From: Burkholderiales bacterium
GTDB taxonomy: Bacteria > Pseudomonadota > Gammaproteobacteria > Burkholderiales > Burkholderiaceae_C
Direction: 5' to 3'
Assembly: GCA_017307855.1 (NCBI GenBank)
Contig: JAFKGD010000013.1
Location: 265,583-329,582, forward strand
Length of the DNA stretch: 64,000 nt
In this document: positions 1 through 8,930 of the stretch, piece after piece
How positions within the stretch are numbered: position 1 is the first letter of the stretch
Layout of the letters: each line of letters starts with the position of its first letter
Position numbers and translations under genes: made by a program
Notes under the pieces: model-generated
Seen by the model: only the letters and a program-made list of their open reading frames with translations
Told to the model about the DNA's origin: nothing
The model's database searches: none

Positions 1-1
1 G

Positions 2-340
2 CAGGCCGAGGGCGAGGCCGAGGTGCTGGTGCACTACACGCTCGCCGAGGACATCCGCGCGCTCAACCGCGTGAAGGACGCGATGGAGGCGGGCCGGCCG
101 TTGCCCATGGCCCTGCGCGAGCAGCGCGTGTGGGGCCTTCGCGAGCGGCTGTTCGAGCGCGCGCTGCCGCGCCTGTCGCCCACGACGCTGGGCAATCTGC
201 TGCATGCGGCCCACGTGGTGGACGGCATCGTCAAGGGGCTCAAGGCCCCCGGCTGGCCCGACAACGGCTGGCAGGCCCTGCACCGCCTGGCCATGATGCT
301 GGCGCGCGAATGCGGCCAGGTGGCGCCGCGCCGCTCCTGA
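2..340 (+). CDS. holA: DNA polymerase III delta subunit, C-terminal part (cut by window edge)
   Basis: Only the last 112 codons are present; the open frame continues off the left edge. The residues (helical, Arg/Leu-rich, with [19 protein letters not shown] and a closing [13 protein letters not shown] segment) look like the C-terminal helical collar domain of the clamp-loader delta subunit. That protein opens the beta sliding clamp during replication. The position directly ahead of proA agrees with holA-proA order in Burkholderiales (established knowledge). The catalytic-type AAA+ part is outside the window, so the call rests on the tail and on context. Confidence 0.75.
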   Translation, partial: QAEGEAEVLVHYTLAEDIRALNRVKDAMEAGRPLPMALREQRVWGLRERLFERALPRLSPTTLGNLLHAAHVVDGIVKGLKAPGWPDNGWQALHRLAMMLARECGQVAPRRS

Positions 341-388
341 CGGCCGGCGCCGCATGCCCCGTGCGCTGCGGGGGCGGTGGCGCGGGCG

Positions 389-402
389 GATAATCGGGCT
401 CA
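389..402 (+). promoter_or_regulatory. -10-like hexamer close to the proA start (leaderless candidate)
   Basis: GATAAT (389-394) matches the sigma-70 -10 consensus at 5 of 6 positions. It ends 7 bases before the ATG at 402, so transcription would start at or next to the start codon. No Shine-Dalgarno is present. Inference from sequence only. Confidence 0.45.
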
Positions 403-1682
403 TGAACGCGCTCAACATCGCCGAATACATGCAGACCCTGGGCGTGCAGGCACGCGCCGCATCGGCCCGCATGGCCCGCGCCGACGCCGCCACGCGCGCC
501 CGCGCGCTGCGCCGGCTGGCCGTGCTCCTGCGCGAGGGCACCGACACCCTGCAGGCCGAGAACGCCAAGGACCTGGAGCGCGCCGTCACGGCCGGCCTGT
601 CGGCCCCGATGGTGGACCGCCTGCGCCTCACACCCAAGGTGCTGGCCACGGTGGCGGAGGGCTGCGACCAGCTCGCCGCCATGCCCGACATCATTGGCGA
701 GACCACCGGCCTGCGCCAGCAGCCCAGCGGTATCCGCGTTGGGCAGATGCGCGTGCCCCTGGGGGTGTTCGGCATGATCTACGAGAGCCGGCCCAACGTG
801 ACCATCGAGGCCGCGAGCCTGTCGATCAAGAGCGGCAACGCCGCCATCCTGCGCGGCGGCTCGGAAGCCATCGATTCCAACCGCGCGCTGGCGAAGCTGG
901 TGCAGCAGGCGCTGCAGGACGCCGGCCTGCCCGAGTCCGCCGTGCAGCTGGTGGGCACCACCGACCGCGAGGCCGTGGGCCACCTCATCGCCATGCCCGA
1001 GCATGTGGACGTGGTCATACCGCGCGGCGGCAAGGGGCTGATCGAGCGCATCAGCCGCGAGGCCAAGGTGCCCGTCATCAAGCACCTGGACGGCAACTGC
1101 CACGTCTACGTGGACGACCCCTGCGACATCGACATGGCCGTGAAGGTGGCCGACAACGCCAAGACGCAGAAATACAGCCCCTGCAACGCCAGCGAGGGCC
1201 TGCTGGTGGCGCGCGGCGTGGCGGCCGAGTTCCTGCCGAAGATCGGCGCCATCTACGCCGCCAAGGGTGTCGAGATGCGCGGCGATGCCGAGGCCCGCGC
1301 TCTCCTGGCCGCCGTGCCGGGTGCCCAGGTGGTGGCCGCCACCGAGCAGGACTGGAGCGAGGAATACCTGGCGCCGATCATCGCGGTGAAGGTGGTGGCG
1401 GGCCTCGATGAAGCCATCGAGCACATCAACCGCTACGGCAGCCACCACACCGACGCCATCCTCACGCGTGACCACATGCACGCTCAGCGCTTCCTGCGGG
1501 AAGTCGATTCGGCCAGTGTGATGGTGAATGCGAGCACCCGCTTCGCTGACGGTTTCGAGTACGGGCTGGGCGCCGAAATCGGTATCTCCACCGACAAATT
1601 CCACGCCCGCGGTCCGGTGGGCATCGAAGGCCTCACCTCGCTCAAGTGGGTGGTGCTGGGCGAGGGCGAAGTACGGACGTGA
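402..1682 (+). CDS. proA: Glutamate-5-semialdehyde dehydrogenase (gamma-glutamyl phosphate reductase)
   Basis: Cytoplasmic NADPH-dependent reduction of gamma-glutamyl phosphate to glutamate-5-semialdehyde, step 2 of proline synthesis. The 426-residue product has the usual family length. It carries the aldehyde-dehydrogenase-like fold with [11 protein letters not shown] near residue 130, the [10 protein letters not shown] segment near 205, and the catalytic cysteine C261 in [11 protein letters not shown] chose the ATG at 402 because homologues start near the [10 protein letters not shown] segment; the frame is open for another 16 codons upstream. A -10-like GATAAT lies 7 bases before this ATG, so the mRNA may be leaderless. 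proB is not in the window. Confidence 0.95.
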   Translation: MNALNIAEYMQTLGVQARAASARMARADAATRARALRRLAVLLREGTDTLQAENAKDLERAVTAGLSAPMVDRLRLTPKVLATVAEGCDQLAAMPDIIGETTGLRQQPSGIRVGQMRVPLGVFGMIYESRPNVTIEAASLSIKSGNAAILRGGSEAIDSNRALAKLVQQALQDAGLPESAVQLVGTTDREAVGHLIAMPEHVDVVIPRGGKGLIERISREAKVPVIKHLDGNCHVYVDDPCDIDMAVKVADNAKTQKYSPCNASEGLLVARGVAAEFLPKIGAIYAAKGVEMRGDAEARALLAAVPGAQVVAATEQDWSEEYLAPIIAVKVVAGLDEAIEHINRYGSHHTDAILTRDHMHAQRFLREVDSASVMVNASTRFADGFEYGLGAEIGISTDKFHARGPVGIEGLTSLKWVVLGEGEVRT

Positions 1683-1779
1683 CCGGCGTCTCGCGCTGAC
1701 GGCAGGCCGACAGGCGAGCCGCATTGCTCCCTGTATTCATGGGCGGGGCTTGGAAAGCGGGCGTGGGCCCCCAATTCCC

Positions 1780-1785
1780 TACAAT
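1780..1785 (+). promoter_or_regulatory. Possible -10 element for gshA
   Basis: TACAAT, 5 of 6 to consensus, about 48 bases before the gshA ATG. No convincing -35 is seen at the normal spacing, so this is a weak call. Confidence 0.3.
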
Positions 1786-1833
1786 CCACTGCGGCATTCC
1801 CCGCAGCCCGCTCCTGCCCTGCAAGGCCCTTCC

Positions 1834-3129
1834 ATGGTTCCCCATCTCGTCACCGCCCTCACCGGCCCCATCAACGAACTCGAACAGCGCATCCTCGAGT
1901 CCATGCCGGCCATCGAGCGCTGGTTCCGGCTGGAATGGATGGAGCACACGCCGCCGTTCTACAGCTCGGTCGACATCCGCAACGCCGGCTTCAAGCTTGC
2001 ACCGGTCGACACCAACCTGTTCCCCGGCGGCTGGAACAACCTCACGCCCGAGATGCTGCCGCTGGCGGTGCAGGCGGCGATGGCGGCCATCGAGAAGATC
2101 TGCCCCGAAGCGCGCAACCTGCTGGTGATCCCCGAAAACCATACGCGCAACACCTTCTACCTGGCCAACCTGGCGCAGCTGGCGCGCATCTTCCACATGG
2201 CCGGGCTCAACGTGCGCATCGGCTCGATCAGCCCCGAGATCAAGAAGACCACGAAGATCGAACTGCCGGGCGGCGAGACGCTGACCATCGAGCCCGTGGT
2301 GCGCAGCAAGCGCCGCCTGGGCCTGAAGGATTTCGATCCTTGCACCATCCTGCTCAACAACGACCTCTCGGCCGGCATTCCCGGCATCCTGGAGGACATC
2401 CACGAGCAGTACCTGCTGCCGCCGCCCCACGCAGGCTGGCCGGTGCGCCGCAAGAGCACGCACTTCAAGGTCTACGAAGAGGTTTCCAAGCGCTTCGGCA
2501 AGATGCTGGGCATCGATCCGTGGCTCATCAATCCGATGTTCAGCCACTGCGGCCAGGTCGATTTCGCCGAAGGCACAGGGATGGACTGCCTTCAGACCAA
2601 CGTCGACGCGCTGCTGGGCAAGATCCGCCGCAAGTACAAGGAATACGGCATCAACGAGAAGCCGTTCGTGGTGGTGAAGGCCGACAACGGCACCTACGGC
2701 ATGGGCATTATGACCGTGCGCGACGTCAAGGATCTGGACGCGCTGAACCGCAAGTCGCGCAACAAGATGGCGGTGATCAAGGATGGCCAGCCGGTCACCG
2801 AAGTCATCATCCAGGAGGGTGTGCTGACCAACGAGCGCATGAACGACGCCGTGGCCGAGCCGGTGGTCTACATGATGGACCGCTACGTGGTGGGCGGCTT
2901 CTATCGCGTGCATGCCGAACGCGGGGTGGACGAAAACCTCAACGCGCCGGGCGCGCACTTCGTCCCGCTGGCCTTCTCCGAGAGCACCCGCCTTCCGCAG
3001 CCGGGCATGAAGCCGGGCGCCAGCGCGCCCAACCGCTTCTACATGTACGGCGTGATCGGCCGGCTGGCCATGCTGGCGGCCAGCTACGAACTCGAAGCCA
3101 CCGACCCCGACCGCGAGGTCTACGAATAA
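1834..3129 (+). CDS. gshA: Glutamate-cysteine ligase, proteobacterial ferrooxidans-type (GshA)
   Basis: ATP-dependent joining of glutamate and cysteine, the first step of glutathione synthesis, in the cytosol. The 431-residue product belongs to the ATP-grasp-like GshA family first recognised in Acidithiobacillus ferrooxidans (TIGR02049/PF08886), which is unrelated to E. coli GshA. Features seen: VDTNLFPGGWNNL near residue 58, IPENHTRNTFYL near 97, KADNGTYGMGIMTVRD near 285, and EPVVYMMDRYVVGGFYRVHA near 345. The ATG at 1834 gives the usual N-terminus (MVPHLVTALTGPINELEQRI). gshB lies about 50 kb away in this window, so the two glutathione genes are not clustered. Confidence 0.93.
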   Translation: MVPHLVTALTGPINELEQRILESMPAIERWFRLEWMEHTPPFYSSVDIRNAGFKLAPVDTNLFPGGWNNLTPEMLPLAVQAAMAAIEKICPEARNLLVIPENHTRNTFYLANLAQLARIFHMAGLNVRIGSISPEIKKTTKIELPGGETLTIEPVVRSKRRLGLKDFDPCTILLNNDLSAGIPGILEDIHEQYLLPPPHAGWPVRRKSTHFKVYEEVSKRFGKMLGIDPWLINPMFSHCGQVDFAEGTGMDCLQTNVDALLGKIRRKYKEYGINEKPFVVVKADNGTYGMGIMTVRDVKDLDALNRKSRNKMAVIKDGQPVTEVIIQEGVLTNERMNDAVAEPVVYMMDRYVVGGFYRVHAERGVDENLNAPGAHFVPLAFSESTRLPQPGMKPGASAPNRFYMYGVIGRLAMLAASYELEATDPDREVYE

Positions 3130-3233
3130 GGCCGACGCGGCGCACACTGGGTGCAAACCCAGTTGTTGCGCTGCAACATGACCAATGCCCGATGCGCGCG
3201 CCGGGCGCCCGGGCGGCGCACAATAGCGGGCCC

Positions 3234-3308
3234 ATGACAAGCGCCCGGCCCCTTGGCTTCCGGGTTTCTGTGTGTCTTCTGCATCCAGATCGTCCCTCGC
3301 CGCGCTGA
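3234..3308 (+). other. Possible 24-codon upstream ORF overlapping the kup start
   Basis: An ATG at 3234 opens 24 codons ([20 protein letters not shown]..., stop TGA at 3306) in a different frame from kup. It overlaps the first 12 kup codons. A -10-like CACAAT (3219-3224) sits 9 bases upstream of this ATG. It could be a translated leader that affects kup initiation, or simply chance. Confidence 0.25.
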
Positions 3309-5143
3309 CGCTCGGCGCCATCGGCATCGTCTACGGCGACATCGGCACGAGTCCGCTGTACGCCGTCAAGGAAGTCTTCGCCGAAGGGCGTGTTCCATTC
3401 ACGCCGCAGAACGTCTACGGCATTCTTTCCATGTTCTTCTGGACGCTCACGGTCATCGTGTCGTTCAAGTACGTGACCCTGGTGCTGCGCGCCGACAACA
3501 ACGGTGAAGGCGGCCTGGTGGCCATGCTGGCATTGGCTTCGCAGGCGGTGAAGGACAAGCCCCGGCTGCGCGGCGTGCTGCTGGGTATCGGGATCTTCGG
3601 CACGGCGCTGTTCTATGGCGACGGCGTGATCACGCCGGCGATTTCGGTGCTGTCGGCGATGGAGGGGCTGGAGTTGGTGTCGCACCGCTTCCATCACGCC
3701 ATCATCCCGCTCACGCTCGTGGTGCTCACGGGCATCTTCTGGATCCAGAAGCACGGCACCAGTGGCATCGGCCGCTTCTTCGGGCCGGTGATGGTGTTCT
3801 GGTTCCTGGTGCTGGGATTCATCGGCGGGCTCCAGATCCTGCGGCAACCCGAGATCCTGCTGGCGCTCAACCCGGTGTACGCGCTGGGCTTCGTCTGGCA
3901 CCACCCGCTGCTTACCTTCATGATCCTGGGCGCGCTGGTGCTGTGCGTCACCGGCGCCGAGGCGCTCTATGCCGACATGGGCCACTTCGGCAAGCGGCCG
4001 ATCCGCGTGGCGTGGTTCGCCATCGTCATGCCGGCGCTCACGCTCAACTATTTCGGCCAGGGCGCGCTGCTGCTGGCCCGGCCGGACGCCGTGCAGAACC
4101 CCTTCTACCTGATGGTGCCGGAGTGGGCGCTGGTGCCCATGGTGCTGCTGTCCACCGTGGCCACCATCATCGCGTCGCAGGCGCTGATCTCCGGCGCTTT
4201 CAGCGTCACCAAGCAGGTCATCCAGCTGGGCTATCTGCCGCGCCTGCGCGTGCTGCACACCAGCGTGCAGCAGACCGGCCAGATCTACATCCCGTTCGTG
4301 AACTGGGGCCTGTTCGCGCTGATCGTGCTGGCCGTGATGATGTTCAAGAACTCGGGCAACCTGGCGCATGCCTACGGCATCGCGGTATGCGCGGTGATGG
4401 TCATCACCACGGTGCTCACGTTCTTCGTCATCCGCTACAGCTGGCGCCTGCCGCTGGCGCTGTGTGTGGCGGCCACCGGCATGTTCTTCATGATCGACCT
4501 GGCGTTCTTCAGCTCGGCCATGCTCAAGGTGGTGGATGGCGGCTGGTTCCCGCTGCTCATCGGCTTCGGCATTTTCACGCTGATGATGACCTGGCGCGAA
4601 GGCCGCCAGCTGCTCAACGACAAGCTGCGCGCCGACGCCATCGAGCTGCCGGGCTTCCTCGAGGCGGTGTTCGCCGTGCCGCCCACGCGGGTCGAGGGCA
4701 CGGCCGTGTTCCTGACGGCCGAGCTGGGCATCGTGCCGAACGCGCTCTTGCACAACCTCAAGCACAACAAGGTGCTGCACGAGCAGAACCTCTTCGTCAC
4801 CATCCGCAATCACGAAGTGCCATGGATCGGCCTGGAGCGGCGGCTCGAGATCGAGTCGCTGGGCCACGACTGTTGGCAGGTGGTGGTGAACTACGGCTTC
4901 AAGAACGAGCCCGACCTGCCGCGCGCACTCGAGCAGATGCGGCTGCGCGGCTGCAGCATGGAGCCCATGACGACCAGCTACTTCCTGTCGCGGGACGTGG
5001 TCGTGCCCACCATCGGTGCAGGCATGGCGCCCTGGCGCGAGAAGCTGTTCGCGCAGATGCACCACAACGCCAGCGCGGCGGCCGAATTCCTGCACCTGCC
5101 CAGCAATGCGGTGGTGGAGCTGGGCAGCAAGATCGAGATTTAG
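3272..5143 (+). CDS. kup: Low-affinity potassium uptake permease Kup
   Basis: Inner-membrane K+:H+ symporter of the KUP/HAK/KT family. The 623-residue product has the family's usual length. The hallmark [19 protein letters not shown] lies at residues 18-36, followed by about 12 hydrophobic segments up to residue ~445 and a hydrophilic C-terminal domain. [19 protein letters not shown] near residue 113 is also typical. The start is a GTG at 3272 giving [13 protein letters not shown], which resembles the N-termini of other betaproteobacterial Kup proteins. An out-of-frame ATG lies 38 bases upstream (see the upstream ORF). Confidence 0.95.
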   Translation: MSSASRSSLAALTLGAIGIVYGDIGTSPLYAVKEVFAEGRVPFTPQNVYGILSMFFWTLTVIVSFKYVTLVLRADNNGEGGLVAMLALASQAVKDKPRLRGVLLGIGIFGTALFYGDGVITPAISVLSAMEGLELVSHRFHHAIIPLTLVVLTGIFWIQKHGTSGIGRFFGPVMVFWFLVLGFIGGLQILRQPEILLALNPVYALGFVWHHPLLTFMILGALVLCVTGAEALYADMGHFGKRPIRVAWFAIVMPALTLNYFGQGALLLARPDAVQNPFYLMVPEWALVPMVLLSTVATIIASQALISGAFSVTKQVIQLGYLPRLRVLHTSVQQTGQIYIPFVNWGLFALIVLAVMMFKNSGNLAHAYGIAVCAVMVITTVLTFFVIRYSWRLPLALCVAATGMFFMIDLAFFSSAMLKVVDGGWFPLLIGFGIFTLMMTWREGRQLLNDKLRADAIELPGFLEAVFAVPPTRVEGTAVFLTAELGIVPNALLHNLKHNKVLHEQNLFVTIRNHEVPWIGLERRLEIESLGHDCWQVVVNYGFKNEPDLPRALEQMRLRGCSMEPMTTSYFLSRDVVVPTIGAGMAPWREKLFAQMHHNASAAAEFLHLPSNAVVELGSKIEI

Positions 5144-5203
5144 TCCTACGGGGCAGGCCGGTGGCCGACGCGAGACTGATGAACTCATTCACAGGAGCGC
5201 GCC

Positions 5204-5461
5204 ATGAGCAGCAGCAAGGGCAAGACCCCCGACGGCCACGACAGTGGCGACGCCCGTCCGCGCAAGGACGGCGAATCGGCTCCGCGCCTGCCCCACGAAC
5301 ATGACCAGTCGGCCGACAGCCAGGTCGATCGCCAGCCCGTGGATCAGGGTCGCGCCGAAAAGGCACACGACGACATCGAGCGCGGTGTCGTCGACACCGA
5401 CAAGGGGCCGGTGATCGATCAGGTCTACGACAAGGTGCGCAAGAGTTCGCCCGACGTCTGA
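5204..5461 (+). CDS. Small hydrophilic, probably disordered protein of unknown function
   Basis: 85 residues, very rich in Asp, Lys, Arg, Ser and Gln, with no hydrophobic core, signal peptide or membrane segment. The ATG has a good AGGAG Shine-Dalgarno 6 bases upstream, which supports translation. It follows kup by 60 bases on the same strand and ends 5 bases before the tail of rpe. I do not recognise a family. The composition (GKTPDGHDSGDARPRKDGES at the start) resembles stress-type hydrophilins, but no function can be assigned. Confidence 0.7.
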   Translation: MSSSKGKTPDGHDSGDARPRKDGESAPRLPHEHDQSADSQVDRQPVDQGRAEKAHDDIERGVVDTDKGPVIDQVYDKVRKSSPDV

Positions 5462-5466
5462 TGCGG

Positions 5467-6159
5467 TCAGGCCAGCGCCGCGCGCATCTGGCTGATCACG
5501 CCCGCGTAATCGGGCTTGCCGAAGATGGCGCTGCCGGCCACGTAGGTATCCGCGCCTGCGTCGGCCACGCGGCGGATGTTGTCGGCCTTGATGCCGCCAT
5601 CCACTTCCAGCCGGATGTCCCGGCCACTGGAGTCGATGCGCCGGCGCACGGCCTCGATCTTGCGCAGGGCCGAGTCGATGAAGCTCTGGCCGCCGAAGCC
5701 GGGGTTCACGCTCATGATGAGGATGAGGTCGATGTCATCGATCACCCAGTCCAGCACGTCCAGCGGCGCGGCCGGGTTGAACACCAGGCCCGGCTTCACG
5801 CCCTTGGCACGGATCGCCTGGATGCTGCGGTGCACGTGCGGCGAGGCGTCGGGATGGAAGCTGATGTAGTCGGCGCCGGCATCGGCGAAGGCGGCGGCCA
5901 GCGCATCCACGGGCTGGATCATCAGGTGCACGTCGATCGGCACGGCACGGCCGTCGGGTGTCTTCGCATGCGGCTTGAGCGCCTGGCACACCATGGGGCC
6001 GAACGTGAGGTTGGGCACGTAGTGGTTGTCCATGACGTCGAAATGGATCCAGTCGGCCCCGGCCGCGATGACGTTGCGCACTTCCTCGCCCAGCCGCGCG
6101 AAGTCGGCCGAGAGGATGGAAGGGGCGATGCGATGGGTTTTTGCAGGGGGCGTGCTCAT
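5467..6159 (-). CDS. rpe: Ribulose-phosphate 3-epimerase
   Basis: Interconverts ribulose-5-phosphate and xylulose-5-phosphate in the pentose phosphate or Calvin pathway; cytoplasmic TIM barrel. The 230-residue product has the usual length. Diagnostic segments are [17 protein letters not shown] at the N-terminus, [16 protein letters not shown] near residue 40, the [26 protein letters not shown] stretch, [13 protein letters not shown] near 145, and [20 protein letters not shown] near 180. The start [10 protein letters not shown] at 6159 is preferred over an ATG 11 codons upstream, which would run into apaG. rpe and apaG are divergent with 31 bases between their start codons, inside a palindrome. 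Confidence 0.96.
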   Translation of the reverse strand: MSTPPAKTHRIAPSILSADFARLGEEVRNVIAAGADWIHFDVMDNHYVPNLTFGPMVCQALKPHAKTPDGRAVPIDVHLMIQPVDALAAAFADAGADYISFHPDASPHVHRSIQAIRAKGVKPGLVFNPAAPLDVLDWVIDDIDLILIMSVNPGFGGQSFIDSALRKIEAVRRRIDSSGRDIRLEVDGGIKADNIRRVADAGADTYVAGSAIFGKPDYAGVISQMRAALA

Positions 6160-6193
6160 GGCGCGGATTGTCGCAGGTAACATCCGCGCCATG
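6157..6193. promoter_or_regulatory. Perfect 12-bp inverted repeat spanning the rpe/apaG start codons, with divergent -10-like hexamers
   Basis: CATGGCGCGGAT (6157-6168) and ATCCGCGCCATG (6182-6193) are perfect reverse complements around a 13-base centre. The outer three bases of each arm are the two start codons. On the minus strand GACAAT (6172-6167) lies 7 bases before the rpe ATG. On the plus strand TAACAT (6178-6183) lies 7 bases before the apaG ATG. This may be a shared operator or back-to-back leaderless promoters. Confidence 0.5.
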
Positions 6194-6586
6194 CCTCGCT
6201 ACCAGCTCGAAGTCGCCGTGCAACCGCAGTACCTGCCCGAGCAATCGGCACCGGACGAAGGCGTCTACAGCTTCTCGTACACGATCACCATCACCAACCA
6301 GGGCGAGGCCGCGGCGCAACTGGTGTCGCGCCACTGGGTGATCAACGATGCCGCCGGACACGGCGAAGAAGTGCGCGGCCTGGGCGTGGTGGGGCAGCAG
6401 CCGCTGATCCGGCCTGGCGAGGCTTTCCAGTACACCAGCGGTTGCCGCCTGCGCACGGCCAGCGGCACCATGCACGGCAGCTATTTCTTCGTCGCCGAGA
6501 ACGGCGACCGCTTCGACGTGGAGATTCCGCTGTTCGTGCTCGAAGCGTCGGCCTCCGGCGGTGCGCCGCGCCGCGTGCTGCACTGA
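6191..6586 (+). CDS. apaG: ApaG-like protein
   Basis: 131 residues, the full length of the ApaG family (DUF525, fibronectin-type beta fold). The family is associated with Co2+/Mg2+ phenotypes and Ap4A metabolism in enterics, but its biochemical role is unsettled. Seen: [22 protein letters not shown] near residue 28, the [23 protein letters not shown] segment, and the family signature [13 protein letters not shown]...GTMHGSYFF near residues 76-100. The start at 6191 follows from the family N-terminus and from the divergent palindrome. Confidence 0.93.
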   Translation: MPRYQLEVAVQPQYLPEQSAPDEGVYSFSYTITITNQGEAAAQLVSRHWVINDAAGHGEEVRGLGVVGQQPLIRPGEAFQYTSGCRLRTASGTMHGSYFFVAENGDRFDVEIPLFVLEASASGGAPRRVLH

Positions 6587-6606
6587 TCTGCGCTTCTTCC
6601 TCCGAC

Positions 6607-8715
6607 ATGTCCCGTCCCCCTGACCTGCGCACCCTGCTGGCGCAGCTGGACCCGCAGGCGCCACTGGCCGAGCGCCACCTGTGGCTGATCCGGCTGTTCG
6701 ACTGGATCCGCGGCGACCAGCGCTCGGTCGAGGCCGCCGTCAGCCGCGTGCGGTTGTTCCTCGACGCGGTCGATGCGCACGAAGGCGCGCGCGAGCGCCT
6801 GGCCGCCTGGTGGCAGGTGCTGGCGCGCACGGTCGACATCACCACGCTGCTGGCCGATTTCGGATTCGCGCCGCGCACGGCATTCGTGAGTGAGCTGTCC
6901 GACCGCATCCGCCGCAAGCTCCTGCCGGCCACGCCCGAAACGCAGGATGCGGCCGAGCTGTTCCGACTGGTGCTGCCGGGCGAATTCGATGCGCGTTGGC
7001 TGGCGCAGCTCGACGACGGACTGCTGGCGCGCCTGTCGCTGCTGCTGGGTGGCGGTCGTGCCGAAGGCTTCCGGCGCTGGCAGCGCATCGTGCTGGAGGC
7101 GATCACCTTCTGCACCAGCCAGGTGGTGGCCAACGGCTACGCGTCCGAGCTTCGCCTGCGCATGGGCGTGCCGGTGCCGGTCGCCGAAGCCATCGAGGCC
7201 GATCCGGTCGGCGCCGGCGGCCGCGGCACCACCGTGCCGGCGCTGCCCGAAGACCCGGCCTCGCAGGCCCAGCCCTTCCATGCGCTCACGGCCAGCCTGC
7301 AGCGGCTGCGCGCGCAGGTGCTGCGGCCCGGTGCACCCGACGATGCCGAGTTGCAGGCGGCGCTGCAGGATTTCCGCGAACGGCTCGACGCCTGCCGCCA
7401 GGCCGCCGCCTCGGTCTACACGCACCTCGAAGACCACGGCATTTCGGTGGGCCTGGTCTTCCGCCTGCGCCAGTTGCGCGAGCGCGTGCTGCGCATCCGC
7501 GAGCTGATGGACTGCCTGGCCTCGGCCAGTGCAGCGCGCAGTGCCGCCCGGCTGATCTCGCGCCTGGTCATCGCCGGGCGCGAAGGCGCCAGCGTGCGCG
7601 CGCTGATCGCGGCCAATTCGTCGTTGCTGGCGGCCAAGGTGGCCGAGCGCAGCGCCGAGACCGGCGCCAGCTACATCACGCGCACCTGGCCCGAATACAA
7701 GGCCATGGTCCGCCGCGCGGCCGGCGGCGGTGCGCTGATGTCGATCACCACGCTGATGAAGTTCATGCTGCTGGGCCTCGGCCTGTCGGCGTTCTGGAGC
7801 GGCTTCTTCGCGGGTTTCAACTACGCGGCATCCTTCGTGGCGATCCAGCTGCTGCACCTCACGGTCGCCACCAAGCAGCCGGCCATGACGGCGCCGGCCA
7901 TGGCGGCGCGCCTGAAGGGGCTGGACAAGCAGGGCGGAGTCGAGTCGTTCGTCGACCAGGTCACGCGCCTGGTGCGCACGCAGGTGGCGGCCGTGCTGGG
8001 CAACGTGATGCTGGTCGTGCCTTGCGTGCTGCTGCTGTCCTACCTCATCCTGCTGGCCACGGGCCACCCGATGATCAGCACCGCCGAGGCAGAGCACGTG
8101 CTGCATTCGCTCACCCTGCTGGGCCCCACGCTGTTCTTCGCCGCGTTCACGGGGGTGCTGCTGTTCTCGTCGAGCATCATCGCCGGGTGGGCGGAAAACT
8201 GGTTCGTGCTGCACAACCTGGACTCGGCCATGCGCTACAACCCGCGCATCACGCGTGTGCTGGGTGCGGCGCGTGCCGACCGGTGGGCCGGCTTCATGCG
8301 CAGGAACATCTCCGGCCTCACGTCCAACATATCGCTGGGCTTCATGCTCGGCCTGATTCCCGCCTTCACGCTGTTCTTCGGCGTGCCCATGGAAGTGCGC
8401 CACGTCACGCTGTCGTCCGGCCAGATCGCCGCGGCCGCGGCCGCGTACGACCTGCCGATGCTGGCTTCTCGCGAACTGCTGGTACCCATCCTCTGGTGCG
8501 CGGCCGGTGCGGCCCTGACCGGCGTGCTTAATGTGGGCGTGAGCTTCTTCTTCGCCTTCCGCCTCGCCCTGCGCGCGCAGAACGTGAGCGGGCTCGACCG
8601 TGCCCGTATCCGCTCGGCGATCTGGGCGCGCTGGCGGCAGCGCCCGCTGTCGTTTTTCCTGCCGACGCGCGTCGGCGCGCGCGCTGCGCCACGCGACCCT
8701 TCGCAGGCTGGCTGA
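6607..8715 (+). CDS. Gcr/SpecificRecomb-family multipass membrane protein (annotated elsewhere as 'site-specific recombinase')
   Basis: 702 residues. The N-terminal half (1-370) is soluble, helical and Arg/Leu/Glu-rich. The C-terminal half has about six hydrophobic segments (roughly 376-395, 398-420, 461-484, 503-527, 572-595, 625-652). This matches the COG4389/PF10136 family named after a proposed gonococcal recombinase. No tyrosine- or serine-recombinase catalytic motif is visible, and a polytopic membrane protein is an unlikely DNA recombinase, so I treat the name as historical. It follows apaG by 20 bases on the same strand and has no Shine-Dalgarno. The ATG at 6607 gives MSRPPDLRTLLAQLDP. 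Confidence 0.8.
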   Translation: MSRPPDLRTLLAQLDPQAPLAERHLWLIRLFDWIRGDQRSVEAAVSRVRLFLDAVDAHEGARERLAAWWQVLARTVDITTLLADFGFAPRTAFVSELSDRIRRKLLPATPETQDAAELFRLVLPGEFDARWLAQLDDGLLARLSLLLGGGRAEGFRRWQRIVLEAITFCTSQVVANGYASELRLRMGVPVPVAEAIEADPVGAGGRGTTVPALPEDPASQAQPFHALTASLQRLRAQVLRPGAPDDAELQAALQDFRERLDACRQAAASVYTHLEDHGISVGLVFRLRQLRERVLRIRELMDCLASASAARSAARLISRLVIAGREGASVRALIAANSSLLAAKVAERSAETGASYITRTWPEYKAMVRRAAGGGALMSITTLMKFMLLGLGLSAFWSGFFAGFNYAASFVAIQLLHLTVATKQPAMTAPAMAARLKGLDKQGGVESFVDQVTRLVRTQVAAVLGNVMLVVPCVLLLSYLILLATGHPMISTAEAEHVLHSLTLLGPTLFFAAFTGVLLFSSSIIAGWAENWFVLHNLDSAMRYNPRITRVLGAARADRWAGFMRRNISGLTSNISLGFMLGLIPAFTLFFGVPMEVRHVTLSSGQIAAAAAAYDLPMLASRELLVPILWCAAGAALTGVLNVGVSFFFAFRLALRAQNVSGLDRARIRSAIWARWRQRPLSFFLPTRVGARAAPRDPSQAG

Positions 8716-8930
8716 GCCCGCGCGCCGCGCGCCCCAAGACCCGCCCGGCAGGTCGGCCTTGTCCTACAGGGTGGCCAGGGGCCTTCGGCTACAGTCGGCT
8801 GCGTCCGCCGGCCACCCGGCGGCTCGGATCACGAGGTCGGCTGGCGCAGCCGGCGAGCCACACCAAAGGACCGGCCCCGCGCCCGTCCATCCGCCCCGGC
8901 GGATACAACTCGCGTGCAGGGAGACAGCGC

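Noticed and set aside
6607-8715. An integron or phase-variation system based on the 'recombinase' name
   Set aside because: No recombinase catalytic residues and no flanking invertible repeats are visible.
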